Source: Allobosea sp035944375
Lineage (GTDB): Bacteria; Pseudomonadota; Alphaproteobacteria; Rhizobiales; Beijerinckiaceae
Strand: one strand, 5' to 3'
DNA length: 64,000 nucleotides
Assembly (NCBI RefSeq): GCF_035944375.1
Contig: NZ_DASZBE010000018.1
Part shown: one piece after another, positions 43,554 through 53,853 of the stretch
Position numbering within the stretch: position 1 is the first letter of the stretch
Layout of the letters: every line of letters begins with the position of its first letter
Position numbers and translations under genes: made by a program
The notes under the pieces: model-generated
What the model was told of the DNA's origin: nothing
Databases searched by the model: none
Seen by the model: only the letters and a program-made list of their open reading frames with translations

Positions 43554-44981
43554 TCAGGGCCTGCGCGCGCGGCGGGATGCCCACCACAGCCCCAGCAGGG
43601 TCCGCGAACGCGCCACGTCGCAGGCCAGGATCACGCCGCCATAGACGATCGCGCCGATGCCGACCTGCAGGGCCAGTTCGACTGCGGCGGGCAGGCGCCC
43701 CTGCAGCGGCCAGATCGCCAGCGCCATCGCGGCGACCGCCAGGAGGATCGCGCCGCAATCCCTCAGCGGCGGCATCACCGGCAGGATTCGCAACGCCGCC
43801 ACCGCCGTGATGGCGAGCACGACGAGGAACGCCGCCATCTGCGCCAGCGCATAGGCGGAAGGCTGCCCCGCCCCGAAAGCGGCGAGCACGGCGACATTGA
43901 CGAGGAGGGCAACCAGCGCCGCCAGCGTCGTCACCAGCGTGCGTTTCTCGAGCAGGAAGACCGGGTAGAGCCCCGCCTGGAAGATGGTCAGCGCGACGAA
44001 GCCGGGCAGCAGCGGCGCCATATAGGCGGAGAAGCGGCCCTGGAAGCTCGGCGGCACCAGCAGCCGGTCGAAAGCGGGCAGCGCCAGGGCGAAGCCGATG
44101 GCCGCCGGCAGCGCCACGGCCAGGACGATCACCAGATTGGCGGATATCCGCCGCTGTGCGGCGCGCCGGCCGCGGGTTTCGTCGAGCCGGATGACCTCGC
44201 GCAGGAGCACGATCTCGAGCGTCGCGCCCAGCGTTCCGAAGAGACGCAAGCCCATATCCGAGGCGAGCGAGAAATAGCCGGCCTCGGCGAAGCCATGCGC
44301 GCCAGCCATCAGCGAACGATTCAGCAGCGGGATCAGCGAATAGACCGCGTTGCCCGCGACGATCGGCAGGGCGTAGCGCGCGAAGGTCCAGGCGAGATCC
44401 GCACGGGCGGCCGTCAGCGACAGCGGCGCGTCGGCAAGCCGGCGCCTGACCGACACCAGCGCCACGGCGGCGCTGACCAGCCCCCCGAACAGCACCACGG
44501 TCGGGTCCTTCGTCAGCCAGGCACCGCCCACCATCAGGACCAGCGCGAGCAGGTTCTTGACGATCACCAGCCGGGCATAGGCCGCATCGAGGAAGCGCGC
44601 CCGGGCAATGGCGCCATGATAGTCGAACAGGCCGGCCCCGATCCCGGCCAGCACGGCGGCCGACAGCATCATCGCCGGCATGCGCAGATCGAACCCGGCG
44701 ACCACGGCGACGACGAGCAGCGCGCAGAGCGTGATGCTGATTCCGGCGACCAGCAGGTCCAGCGTCGCGCGGATCTCCGGCTCGGTCTCGCGGCTGCGCA
44801 GCGAATAGAAGCGCACGGCCGAGAGCCGGATCCAGTCCATCATCGCGGTGTTGACCAGAACGATGATGGCGGCGCCGATCGCATAGCGGCCGAATTCCGC
44901 CGGCCCGAGGAAAAAGGCGATCAGCAGCCCGAGAACGAAGTTCAACGCGGCATTGACGAGGAAAGGCAGAAGGACCGTCAT
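43554..44981 (-). CDS. Polysaccharide/lipid-linked oligosaccharide flippase (Wzx/MATE-like)
   Basis: 475 residues, about 12-14 hydrophobic segments, with the N-terminal FLVNAALNFVLGLLIAFFLG and FGRYAIGAAIIVLVNTAMMD typical of Polysacc_synt exporters of the MOP superfamily. Moves undecaprenyl-linked sugars across the inner membrane. No glycosyltransferase or polymerase genes lie nearby, so the glycan is unknown. The start at 44981 follows the divergent gap to the BLUF gene at 45233. Confidence 0.88.
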   Translation of the reverse strand: MTVLLPFLVNAALNFVLGLLIAFFLGPAEFGRYAIGAAIIVLVNTAMMDWIRLSAVRFYSLRSRETEPEIRATLDLLVAGISITLCALLVVAVVAGFDLRMPAMMLSAAVLAGIGAGLFDYHGAIARARFLDAAYARLVIVKNLLALVLMVGGAWLTKDPTVVLFGGLVSAAVALVSVRRRLADAPLSLTAARADLAWTFARYALPIVAGNAVYSLIPLLNRSLMAGAHGFAEAGYFSLASDMGLRLFGTLGATLEIVLLREVIRLDETRGRRAAQRRISANLVIVLAVALPAAIGFALALPAFDRLLVPPSFQGRFSAYMAPLLPGFVALTIFQAGLYPVFLLEKRTLVTTLAALVALLVNVAVLAAFGAGQPSAYALAQMAAFLVVLAITAVAALRILPVMPPLRDCGAILLAVAAMALAIWPLQGRLPAAVELALQVGIGAIVYGGVILACDVARSRTLLGLWWASRRARRP

Positions 44982-45232
44982 CGCGTCTCGATCATGCGTC
45001 CCGAGGCCCCGGTTTCGTCCAGCCGTGTCGGCCGTGGCCGACTCAGCCACACTGATCCGTCATGCCGGCAGTCCGGCGTAGCGGGCGGGCCGCAATTTTC
45101 CAAGCAGCGGCCGGGTTTCTCGCTCGCGACGGCAATGTTCGGCGTCTCCTTCGCAGTTTCGCAATCATTTGCCGTGAACCTGAAAGCGGCAACCGCGTTG
45201 GGACGGCGATGGCCCAGCGCAGAGACGGATCG

Positions 45233-45670
45233 ATGAACACGGCACCTCTTCAGCAACTGGTCTACACCTCCATCTACCGCGCCGGTCGGGTCGACAGCGA
45301 ATTGCAGGCGCTGCGCGCGATCCTGTCGGTGTCGCGCCGCAACAATCTCGCCGCCGGCGTCACCGGCTTCCTGATCTTCGACCGCGACAGCTTCGTGCAG
45401 GTCCTCGAAGGGTCTCGTGAGGCGCTCGACGCGACGATGGCCCGTATCGCCCAGGACGACCGGCACCGGGATGTCGCAGTGATCGATATCCAGCCGATCG
45501 ACGAGCGCGCCTTCCAGGCCTGGACGATGGGGGGCTGCCGTCGCACCCCGCAGCAGCAGCCGATTTTCGCCGCTCACGGCATCCCCGACCGGATCGACCG
45601 GGCCGAGATTTCCTTCGAGACGGTCGTGTCCCTGGCCCGGGACCTCAGCGCCCAGTCGGCACAGGGCTGA
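45233..45670 (+). CDS. Single-domain BLUF blue-light photoreceptor
   Basis: 145 residues. The flavin-site residues are intact: Tyr11 in LQQLVYTSIY, Asn38 in RRNNLAAGVTGF, Gln56 in DSFVQVLEG (18 residues after Asn38, as in PixD), and a Trp/Met pair in QAWTMG. So it should photocycle. The ~45 residues after the core contain no recognisable output domain; short BLUF proteins act by protein-protein contact, so the partner must be another gene product. An in-frame ATG 24 bp upstream (MAQRRDG) is an alternative start. Divergent from the flippase gene. Confidence 0.93.
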   Translation: MNTAPLQQLVYTSIYRAGRVDSELQALRAILSVSRRNNLAAGVTGFLIFDRDSFVQVLEGSREALDATMARIAQDDRHRDVAVIDIQPIDERAFQAWTMGGCRRTPQQQPIFAAHGIPDRIDRAEISFETVVSLARDLSAQSAQG

Positions 45671-45765
45671 GGACGCGCCTGCGCGCCCCGCATGCGCGGC
45701 CCGAATGCCCGGCGGCAGCGGCGCCGCTATCGCCGGGCCGCGGAGCCGGCTATGGCGAGTTCGCC

Positions 45766-46266
45766 ATGACCGCCCAGCCGCTTCCTCTCCGCCCGGCCCG
45801 TGACGACGACTCCGCGCCGCTCGCAGCGCTGATCGCGGCGAGCTTCGCCGAATACCCGAACTGTTATTTCGAGTGGGCGGAGTTTCCCGAGTTGCGCCGC
45901 CCGGCCAGTCATTTCGCCGCCAAGGGCGGCCGGCTCTGGGTCGCCGACGCGCCGGGAGGCGGCATCGCCGCTTCGCTCGGCGCCACGCCGGTCCCCGCGC
46001 AGAACGCGGTCGAGATCACCAAGGTCTATGCCGCTCCCGCCTTCCGCGGCTCTGGTCTGGCGCAGGCCCTCTTCGACGAGGCGCTGCGCTTTGCCCGCGA
46101 GGGCGGGTTCGACGAGATGATGCTGTGGTCGGATTCGCGCTTCGCGCGCGGGCACCGCTTCTACGAGAAGCTGGGCTTCCGGCGCTGGCCGGGCGAGCGC
46201 TACCTCGCCGACGTGTCCGAAACCTGGGAGTTCCATTTCCGGCTCGATCTGCGCGGCGCGCCGTGA
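45766..46266 (+). CDS. GNAT-family N-acetyltransferase
   Basis: 166 residues with motif A VEITKVYAAPAFRGSGLAQA (acetyl-CoA loop R-G-S-G-L) and motif B RFYEKLGFRRWPGERY. Substrate unknown. The stop overlaps the GTG start of the EamA transporter gene (GTGA), so the two are translationally coupled, which suggests the transporter exports the acetylated or parent compound. Confidence 0.9.
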   Translation: MTAQPLPLRPARDDDSAPLAALIAASFAEYPNCYFEWAEFPELRRPASHFAAKGGRLWVADAPGGGIAASLGATPVPAQNAVEITKVYAAPAFRGSGLAQALFDEALRFAREGGFDEMMLWSDSRFARGHRFYEKLGFRRWPGERYLADVSETWEFHFRLDLRGAP

Positions 46267-47105
46267 GCATCAGCCCCGCCCTGCGCGCCCTGCTGGGCAT
46301 CGCGCTGCTCACCGTCATGGACGCGGTGATCAAGGCGCAGATGCAGGAGCATCCCTTCATCCTGGCGCTGTTCATGCGCTTCGCGATGGGCGGCGTCTGC
46401 GCGCTCTTGGTGCTGGCCATCGCGCGGCCGCCCGCGCCGACGCGCGCCAGCGTGATCGGCAACAGCGTGCGCGTGCCGGTCGTGGTGCTGACGGCGGGCA
46501 GCTTCTTCTACTCGATCTCGGTCCTGCCGCTGGCGGAGGCGCTGACGCTCGCCTTCCTCGCGCCCGTCTTCGTGGCGCTTCTCGGCGGGGTGCTGCTGAA
46601 GGAGAAGATGGACGCGCGGATCTGGCAGGCGCTCGGCTTCGGCGTCGCGGGCATGCTCGTCATGGTCTGGCCGCGGCTGCAGGGGCAGGTCAGCGGCGCC
46701 GGGCTCGGCGTGGCCGCAGCGCTGTTCTCGGCCGTGACCTATGCCTTCAACCTGATCCTGCTGCGGCGCATCGCGCTGAAGGAGCATCCGGCGGTCATCG
46801 TCGCCTTCCAGAACTGCGGGCCGGCCCTGCTGCTGGCGGTGCCGGCCGCGCTCGTCTTCGTGCCGCTGAGCGGCGCCGATCTCCTGATCTATCTCGCGGC
46901 AGGCGCGCTCGGCGTCGCCGGTCATCTGACCCTGACCTCCGCCTTTGCACGGGCGGAAGCCTCGCGGCTGGCGCCGCTGGAATACACCGCGCTGATCTGG
47001 GCGAGCCTGCTCGGCTATGCCTTTTTCGACGAGGTGCCGCTGATCACCACCTATGCGGGCGCGGTGCTGATCGTCGCGGGCGCGATCGCGATCAGCCGGC
47101 GCTAG
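46263..47105 (+). CDS. DMT-superfamily EamA-type transporter
   Basis: 280 residues, about ten transmembrane segments in two EamA repeats (FILALFMRFAMGGVCALLVL early, LAPLEYTALIWASLLGYAFF late). Probably a metabolite exporter. GTG start at 46263, overlapping the GNAT gene stop. The frame stays open upstream inside the GNAT gene but without membrane character. Confidence 0.92.
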   Translation: MSISPALRALLGIALLTVMDAVIKAQMQEHPFILALFMRFAMGGVCALLVLAIARPPAPTRASVIGNSVRVPVVVLTAGSFFYSISVLPLAEALTLAFLAPVFVALLGGVLLKEKMDARIWQALGFGVAGMLVMVWPRLQGQVSGAGLGVAAALFSAVTYAFNLILLRRIALKEHPAVIVAFQNCGPALLLAVPAALVFVPLSGADLLIYLAAGALGVAGHLTLTSAFARAEASRLAPLEYTALIWASLLGYAFFDEVPLITTYAGAVLIVAGAIAISRR

Positions 47106-47111
47106 AGCGTC

Positions 47112-47591
47112 TCACCGCGGCGTCCGCGCCGGGAAGATCACGCAGGTCTCGGTGCCATGCGCGAGCAGCTTGCCGCGTTTGTCGACGAGCCTGCCCTCGC
47201 TGGTCGCCACCGTACCGCCGCGATGGATGACCTTGCCCTCGCAGCGCACGATGCCGCTCTCGGGCATGACCGGGCGGACATAGTTCAGCTTCATCTCCAG
47301 GGTGGTGTAGCCCTCGCCGGGCTTCAGCGTCGCATGGGTGGCACAGGCCATGGCGGAATCGAGGATCGTCGCCGTCCAGCCGCCATGGACCGTGCCGAGC
47401 GGGTTGAAGAAGCGCACCGAGGGGCGGCCGGTGAAGACCACCCTGCCCTCCTCCACCTCGACGAGATCGAGATCCATCGCATCGGCGAAGGGCGGGCCGG
47501 GATGGCGGCCCTCGATCATGCCGCGCAGGAAATCGAGGCCGCTGCCCGCCAGCAGCGTCTCCCGCGATACCACTCCGACGTCGCGCGCCAT
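47112..47591 (-). CDS. PaaI-family hotdog thioesterase
   Basis: 159 residues. Hotdog core with FFNPLGTVHGGWTATILDSA (oxyanion HGG and catalytic Asp/Asn neighbourhood) and YTTLEMKLNYVRPVMPESG. Hydrolyses acyl- or aryl-CoA; substrate not known. The ATG at 47591 (MARDVGV) has GGGAG 6 bp upstream, and that ribosome site lies inside a 13-bp-arm palindrome. Downstream of the MarR gene on the same strand; convergent with the EamA gene 6 bp away. Confidence 0.9.
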   Translation of the reverse strand: MARDVGVVSRETLLAGSGLDFLRGMIEGRHPGPPFADAMDLDLVEVEEGRVVFTGRPSVRFFNPLGTVHGGWTATILDSAMACATHATLKPGEGYTTLEMKLNYVRPVMPESGIVRCEGKVIHRGGTVATSEGRLVDKRGKLLAHGTETCVIFPARTPR

Positions 47592-47597
47592 GTTCCA

Positions 47598-47627
47598 CTC
47601 CCTATCGTGTATCCACACGATAGGGAG
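47598..47627. promoter_or_regulatory. Perfect 30-bp palindrome, probable MarR operator covering the thioesterase ribosome site
   Basis: CTCCCTATCGTGT-ATCC-ACACGATAGGGAG: two perfect 13-bp arms with a 4-bp spacer, between the MarR stop (47654) and the thioesterase start (47591). No T-run follows, so a terminator is unlikely. The central TGTATCCACA resembles MarR-family sites. On the minus strand it holds the thioesterase Shine-Dalgarno, so a protein or RNA fold here would control that gene. Confidence 0.8.
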
Positions 47628-47653
47628 ATCGGCCGGAGAGGGTCAAGCGGCCG

Positions 47654-48121
47654 TCACGTCGTGGCGCGGGCCACGCGCCGCAGCGCCTTGAGCCGGTCGC
47701 GCATCAGGCTCCAGTCGTCCTGGCCGAGCCCACCCTCGATCCGCTCCTGCGCGGCACGCCAATGCGGGATCGCCGCGTCGATCGCAGCGCGGCCCTTTGG
47801 CGTCACGCCATAGATCGAGGCCCTGCCCTTGCAGGCGACCGGCTCGATCAGCCCTTCGGCCGCGAGCAACTGGAGATTCCGGGTCAGCGAGGTGCGCTCC
47901 AGCGCGAAACGCTCCGCCAGTTCGGTGACCGAGCGCCAGGCGCCGGTGCTCAGCGCCGAGAGCAGGACGAACTGGGTGATCTTCAGACCGCTCGAGCGCA
48001 TCGCCTCGTCATAGGCGCGGGTGACGGCGCGCGCCGTCATCCGCACATGCAGCGCGACGCAGGTGCGGGCGATGTCGTCGAGGAGCTCGGGCGTGGCGGG
48101 CGACGGATCGGGGGTGGTCAT
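47654..48121 (-). CDS. MarR-family transcriptional regulator
   Basis: 155 residues. Dimerisation helices flank a winged helix-turn-helix: LKITQFVLLSALSTGAWRSV, TELAERFALERTSLTRNLQL (recognition helix) and the wing GRASIYGVTPKGR. The start at 48121 (MTTPDPSP) is the first ATG before the conserved region; a longer open frame upstream has no family match. Likely ligand-responsive repressor of the adjacent thioesterase gene through the palindrome at 47598-47627. Confidence 0.9.
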   Translation of the reverse strand: MTTPDPSPATPELLDDIARTCVALHVRMTARAVTRAYDEAMRSSGLKITQFVLLSALSTGAWRSVTELAERFALERTSLTRNLQLLAAEGLIEPVACKGRASIYGVTPKGRAAIDAAIPHWRAAQERIEGGLGQDDWSLMRDRLKALRRVARATT

Positions 48122-48237
48122 GGCGCCATGGTAGCGCCTTCCGCCCGGCTTGGCAGCCGCCAAGTCCCGGAGCCCGGCCCGGACTCCCCCGCATTCACCA
48201 TCAGCGTCCGAGGGCGCGTCATTCCCGTGGTTGTTTT

Positions 48238-48266
48238 CTTGACTCCGGGAAGGGCCAGCCCTATCT
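48238..48266 (+). promoter_or_regulatory. RpoH (sigma-32)-type heat-shock promoter of groESL
   Basis: CTTG at 48238-48241, 18-bp spacer, CCTATCT at 48260-48266, matching the alphaproteobacterial RpoH pattern CTTG-N17/18-CYTATNT. It ends 12 bp before the CIRCE element. Confidence 0.75.
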
Positions 48267-48278
48267 CCGCGCCATCGG

Positions 48279-48305
48279 TTAGCACTCGCCAATAGGGACT
48301 GCTAA
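48279..48305 (+). promoter_or_regulatory. CIRCE operator (HrcA) of groESL
   Basis: TTAGCACTC-N9-GACTGCTAA; the consensus right arm is GAGTGCTAA, so there is one mismatch. Correct 9-bp spacer and position between promoter and groES. HrcA would repress here; combined with the RpoH-type promoter this indicates dual heat-shock control. Confidence 0.92.
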
Positions 48306-48369
48306 CAGATGCCCGCGCGGGCGGATCCTGAGGCCCGCATCGAATTTGTACCGAGAGGAAGACAGAACC

Positions 48370-48657
48370 ATGAAGTTCCGTCCGCTGCATGACCGCGTTG
48401 TGGTCCGCCGCCTTGATGGCGAAGAGAAGACCAAGGGTGGCATCATCATCCCCGACACCGCCAAGGAAAAGCCCCAGGAGGGTGAAGTCGTCTCCGTCGG
48501 TCCCGGCGCCCGCGACGACGCTGGCAAGCTCGTGGCCCTGGACGTCAAGAAGGGCGACCGCGTCCTTTTCGGCAAGTGGTCCGGCACCGAGGTGAAGATC
48601 GATGGTCAGGACCTCCTGATCATGAAGGAATCCGACATCATGGGCGTCATCGGCTGA
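48370..48657 (+). CDS. groES: Co-chaperonin GroES
   Basis: 95 residues: MKFRPLHDRVVVRRLDGEEK, the mobile loop around TKGGIIIPDTAKEKPQ that binds GroEL, and the C-terminal SDIMGVIG. GAGAGGAAG lies upstream of the ATG at 48370. Caps the GroEL folding chamber. First gene of the heat-shock operon, 48 bp before groEL. Confidence 0.98.
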   Translation: MKFRPLHDRVVVRRLDGEEKTKGGIIIPDTAKEKPQEGEVVSVGPGARDDAGKLVALDVKKGDRVLFGKWSGTEVKIDGQDLLIMKESDIMGVIG

Positions 48658-48705
48658 TAGCCGCCTGACTTTCCCTTTCCGTTTGCATTCCAAGGAGTAG
48701 CTCTC

Positions 48706-50343
<1,638 letters not shown>

Positions 50344-50400
50344 GGAAGTCCAGACGCCCGGAGCGCCAAAGTGCCGAAACCGGGCAAGCCCGGTTTCGGT

Positions 50401-50418
50401 GGCGGCATGGACTTCTGA
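50401..50418 (+). repeat. In-frame direct repeat of the groEL 3' end
   Basis: GGCGGCATGGACTTCTGA here exactly repeats the final 18 bp of groEL (50326-50343), 75 bp downstream and in the same frame. The stretch between encodes, after the groEL stop, about 24 codons ending in GFGGGMDF-stop, so it looks like a second GroEL tail left behind by a duplication or by a stop gained upstream. Confidence 0.85.
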
Positions 50419-50452
50419 TCCAGCCCCCCTTCGCTATCAGCGAAAATATGGG

Positions 50453-50486
50453 AAGGCCCGGCGCAAGCCGGGCCTTTTCTTTTGTC
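50453..50486 (+). terminator. Rho-independent terminator of groESL
   Basis: Stem AAGGCCCGGC / GCCGGGCCTT with GCAA loop (50453-50476), followed by a T-rich tract. A second hairpin, GAAACCGGGC / GCCCGGTTTC around 50377-50398, lies before it without a T-run. Confidence 0.92.
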
Positions 50487-50611
50487 GGAAGGCGGACGAG
50501 GCTCGGCAGCAGGCGACGCGGCCGTTGCGTCACACCAGCGACATCGCTCCGTAACGGCAGCGACGCAGAACCAGCGCATGACGACGCCTTCCCACTCGCC
50601 GGAGGCCACCC

Positions 50612-51541
50612 ATGCTCACGCGCCGCTCCCTTCTCGCCGGCTTCGGCGGTTCCCTGACCCTGCCGGCTGTGACCCTGCCGGCCTTGGCCCAGGCGGACTG
50701 GCGCCAGAGCGTCAAGGAAATCCGTTTCGGCGTGTCCTCGGCCGAGAACGAAGCCGCCGCGCTGGCCCGCACCCAGCCGGTCATCGACTATCTGACCAAG
50801 GCGCTCGGCGTGCCGGTCAAGCTCTACCGGGTCAGCGACTATGCCGGCCTCGTCGAGGCGATGCGCGCCGACCAGCTCGAATTCTCGCGCTTCGGACCCG
50901 CCGTCTATTCGCTCGGCCGGCGCGTGCTCGGCGACAAGCTGCAGCCGCTGTTCCGCGACGTCGACAACAACGGCCAGGAGGGCTATTTCTCCGTCATCGT
51001 CGTGCGCGCCGACAGCCCCTACCGGACCGTCGCCGACCTCAAGGGCAAGAATTTCGCCTTCGCCGACCCCAACTCGACCTCCGGCTACGCCTTCCCGTCC
51101 TATTATCTGCGCAAGCAGGGTTTCGACCCGGCCACGCATTTCAGCGGCACGGTCTTCTCCGGCAGCCATGACAATTCGGTGCTCGCGCTGGTGCGCGGCC
51201 AGTTCGAGGCCGTCGCGACCTTCCAGGTCAACGACAAGTCCGGCGTGGTGCAGCGGCTCACCAACAAGGCGATGATCCCGCAGGGCTCGACGCGCGTGAT
51301 CTGGACCTCCCCCTTGATCCCGGCGAGCCCGTTCTCGACCCGGGCCAATCTGCCCGAAGGCCTGAAGCGCGACTTCGTCGCGGCGATGATGGCGATGAAG
51401 ACCGCCGCTCCCGAGGTGTTCAGGACCTTCACCGACGGCCAGGTCTCGACCTATGCGCCGGCCAAGCACGAAGACTATCTCGACGTCATCGCGGTGACCG
51501 AAGAGCTGGACGCACGCCGCAAGCAGAAGCCCGGCGGCTGA
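50612..51541 (+). CDS. PhnD-type phosphate/phosphonate ABC binding protein (orphan)
   Basis: 309 residues. Tat-like signal MLTRRSLLAGFGGSLTL with cleavage near ALAQ. The mature part is the PhnD family: EIRFGVSSAENEAAALARTQ, LEFSRFGPAVYSLGRR, KNFAFADPNSTSGYAFPSYY and FSGSHDNSVLALVRGQFEAV. Binds phosphonate, phosphite or a similar oxyanion in the periplasm. The phnC and phnE genes for ATPase and permease are not adjacent, so it either pairs with a distant transporter or senses. Terminator-like hairpin follows. Confidence 0.92.
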   Translation: MLTRRSLLAGFGGSLTLPAVTLPALAQADWRQSVKEIRFGVSSAENEAAALARTQPVIDYLTKALGVPVKLYRVSDYAGLVEAMRADQLEFSRFGPAVYSLGRRVLGDKLQPLFRDVDNNGQEGYFSVIVVRADSPYRTVADLKGKNFAFADPNSTSGYAFPSYYLRKQGFDPATHFSGTVFSGSHDNSVLALVRGQFEAVATFQVNDKSGVVQRLTNKAMIPQGSTRVIWTSPLIPASPFSTRANLPEGLKRDFVAAMMAMKTAAPEVFRTFTDGQVSTYAPAKHEDYLDVIAVTEELDARRKQKPGG

Positions 51542-51565
51542 AACGCTTGCCTTCACCGATATGGC

Positions 51566-51592
51566 CAGGCCCGGCTCGCGCCGGGCCTGTTT
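51566..51592 (+). terminator. Probable terminator after the PhnD-type gene
   Basis: Stem CAGGCCCGGC / GCCGGGCCTG with TCGC loop, 25 bp after the stop; only three T residues follow immediately, so it is weaker than the others. Confidence 0.75.
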
Positions 51593-51723
51593 CATTGCGG
51601 CGGGCCCATCGCGGCATGACAATTTGCTCATCTTGACGCTGCGCCATTGAACGGCCGCATCGGCTGCGACATGGTCGCGCTCGCGGGTTTCGCCGCGATT
51701 CCAGCCCTTGTCAGGATCAGCCG

Positions 51724-53820
51724 ATGCGTCCGTTGAGTTTCGCCGTCGCCGCGCTCGCCCTCGTCGCGCTCGTGGTGGGCCAGCAGAGCGGCAGTGCCGG
51801 TACGATCGGCCTGGGCGTCGTCGGTGTGCTGCTGGCCCTGGCGACTTTCCGGGCGCAGACGATCGCCACATTCCTGAGGATCTTCTCCGTCATCTTCGCC
51901 GTCGAGTACGTGCTGACGGGCGCGGCCGCGCTGCTCGGCCAGGCAGGTTACTGGCCGGCCGGGCTGCGGGCCCTGATCCCGCCTCCGAGCCTGCCGATCA
52001 CGATCGGCGTCTTCGGCATCATCGTCTACGCCATCTCCTTCGTGCCGGCGATCCGGCGGATCGCGCGCCTGGCGTCCCCCTTCTTCGAGGAGACGCAAAC
52101 CACCACCGCCAAGCTCTGGCCGATCGGCCCGTTCAGTATTGCGACGGGGCGGCTGGGCGTGCTGCTGCTGGTCTTCCTCGTGGTGCTCAACCAATTGCAG
52201 GTCGGCATTTCGCTGCGGTTGTCCTTCTTCAACCGCGATTTCTACAATGCGATCCAGGAGAAGGACGCGGCGAGCTTCTGGTATCAGCTCATCTACGTCT
52301 TCAGCGTCTGGGCGGCGATCTTCATCGTCTCGAACCTGATCGAGCTCTTCGCGAACTACACGCTGCTCATCCGCTGGCGCCGCCACATGGCCGAGAGCTT
52401 CAGCCGCATCTGGCTGCGGGACGCCAACCACTACCGGGTGGCCCTTGCGGGCAGTGCCGACAACCCCGACCAGCGCATCGCCGAAGACACGCGCGCCTTC
52501 GTCAACCAGACCTACAACTTCGCGCTGCCGCTGCTGACACAGATCTCGACCCTCGTCTCCTTCTCGATCATCCTCTGGTCGATCCCCGTTGCCAGCGTCG
52601 TGCCCGGCACCGACATCTCGATCCCCGGCTTCATCTTCTGGATGGCGCTGATCTATTCGGTCGTGGCGACCTGGATCGCGCATGCGATCGGCAAGCCGCT
52701 GATTTCGCTGGAGTTCGAGCAGGAGCGCCGCGAGGCGAATTTCCGCTTCTCCCTCGCCCGGCTGCGTGAGTATTCCGAGCAGATCGCGCTGATGCGCGGC
52801 GAGGCCTCCGAGCAGCGCCATCTCAGCGGCCGCTTCGGCGACATCGTGGAGAACTTCTACCGGCTGGTCTGGGCGAGGCTGCGGCTGGGGAGCTTCACCT
52901 ACTCCTTCAACCAGGCGAACGTCGTGGTGCCCTACATCCTTCTGGCGCCGCACTATTTCTCGGGCCGGATCACGCTGGGCATCATGACGCAGGTGGCGGG
53001 TGCCTTCGACCGTGTCCAGACGGCGATGTCCTTCTTCATCGACCGCTACCAGGCGATCGCCTCCTACATCGCGTCGATCAACCGTCTCACGAGCTTCGAG
53101 GCGGCGATCGCCGAGGCGCAGGCCGCAACCGCCGGCGAGGCGGGGCTGCATCGCCTGAGCGGCCCGGACGCGGACGTCCATATCGGCGCGACCACGCTGA
53201 CGCTGCCCAATGGCGCGCCGATCGTGCGCGTCGACAGTCTCGATCTCGGCCAGGCGCGGCGGACGCTGGTGGTCGGCCCGTCGGGTTCGGGCAAGTCGAC
53301 GCTGTTTCGCGCCATCGCCGGCATCTGGCCCTTCGGCGAGGGGCAGGTCGGTATTCCCGCGGATGCGGAGATCATGCTGCTGCCGCAGCGCCCCTATCTG
53401 CCGCAGGGGACGCTGCGCTCCGCGCTGGCCTATCCGGCGGAAGCGGGCGCCTATGACGATGCGGCCATCCGCGAGGCGATGGACAAGGTCCGCCTCGGCC
53501 ATCTCCGTGATCGCCTCGACGAGATCGATTTCTGGGGCCAGCGCCTGTCAGGCGGCGAGCAACAGCGGCTGGCGGTCGCCCGCGCCCTGCTGGCCAAGCC
53601 CGACTGGCTCTTCCTGGACGAGGCTACCGCCTCGCTCGACGAAAAGCTCGAGAACGAGATCTATGCCACGATCGACGAGATCCTGCCGCAGACCCGCGTG
53701 ATCTCGATCGGCCATCGCTCGACGCTGCGCGAGATGCACGATGTTGTGGTGACGATGGAGCCGAATCCGGACGGCACCTATACGCCGCGCATGCCGGCGA
53801 AGCTGCCGGCGGAGGCGTGA
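51724..53820 (+). CDS. SbmA/BacA-like ABC transporter with fused ATPase (Rv1819c type)
   Basis: 698 residues. N-terminal half: about six to eight membrane segments with the SbmA_BacA-type block FFNRDFYNAIQEKDAASFWY and RWRRHMAESFSRIWL. C-terminal ATPase: Walker A GPSGSGKST, signature LSGGEQQRLAVARAL, Walker B DWLFLDEATASLDEK, switch SIGHRSTLREMH. So this is a fused-membrane-ATPase peptide/cobalamin-type importer or exporter, related to the BacA proteins needed by rhizobia for antimicrobial-peptide tolerance. Ligand unknown. Single gene between two intergenic gaps. Confidence 0.9.
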   Translation: MRPLSFAVAALALVALVVGQQSGSAGTIGLGVVGVLLALATFRAQTIATFLRIFSVIFAVEYVLTGAAALLGQAGYWPAGLRALIPPPSLPITIGVFGIIVYAISFVPAIRRIARLASPFFEETQTTTAKLWPIGPFSIATGRLGVLLLVFLVVLNQLQVGISLRLSFFNRDFYNAIQEKDAASFWYQLIYVFSVWAAIFIVSNLIELFANYTLLIRWRRHMAESFSRIWLRDANHYRVALAGSADNPDQRIAEDTRAFVNQTYNFALPLLTQISTLVSFSIILWSIPVASVVPGTDISIPGFIFWMALIYSVVATWIAHAIGKPLISLEFEQERREANFRFSLARLREYSEQIALMRGEASEQRHLSGRFGDIVENFYRLVWARLRLGSFTYSFNQANVVVPYILLAPHYFSGRITLGIMTQVAGAFDRVQTAMSFFIDRYQAIASYIASINRLTSFEAAIAEAQAATAGEAGLHRLSGPDADVHIGATTLTLPNGAPIVRVDSLDLGQARRTLVVGPSGSGKSTLFRAIAGIWPFGEGQVGIPADAEIMLLPQRPYLPQGTLRSALAYPAEAGAYDDAAIREAMDKVRLGHLRDRLDEIDFWGQRLSGGEQQRLAVARALLAKPDWLFLDEATASLDEKLENEIYATIDEILPQTRVISIGHRSTLREMHDVVVTMEPNPDGTYTPRMPAKLPAEA

Positions 53821-53853
53821 GCGGCGGTCGAGGGATCATGCGGAGAAACACGA

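Noticed and set aside
47598..47627. Palindrome considered as the marR terminator
   Set aside because: No T-run follows on the minus strand and the element overlaps the next gene's ribosome site; an operator fits better.
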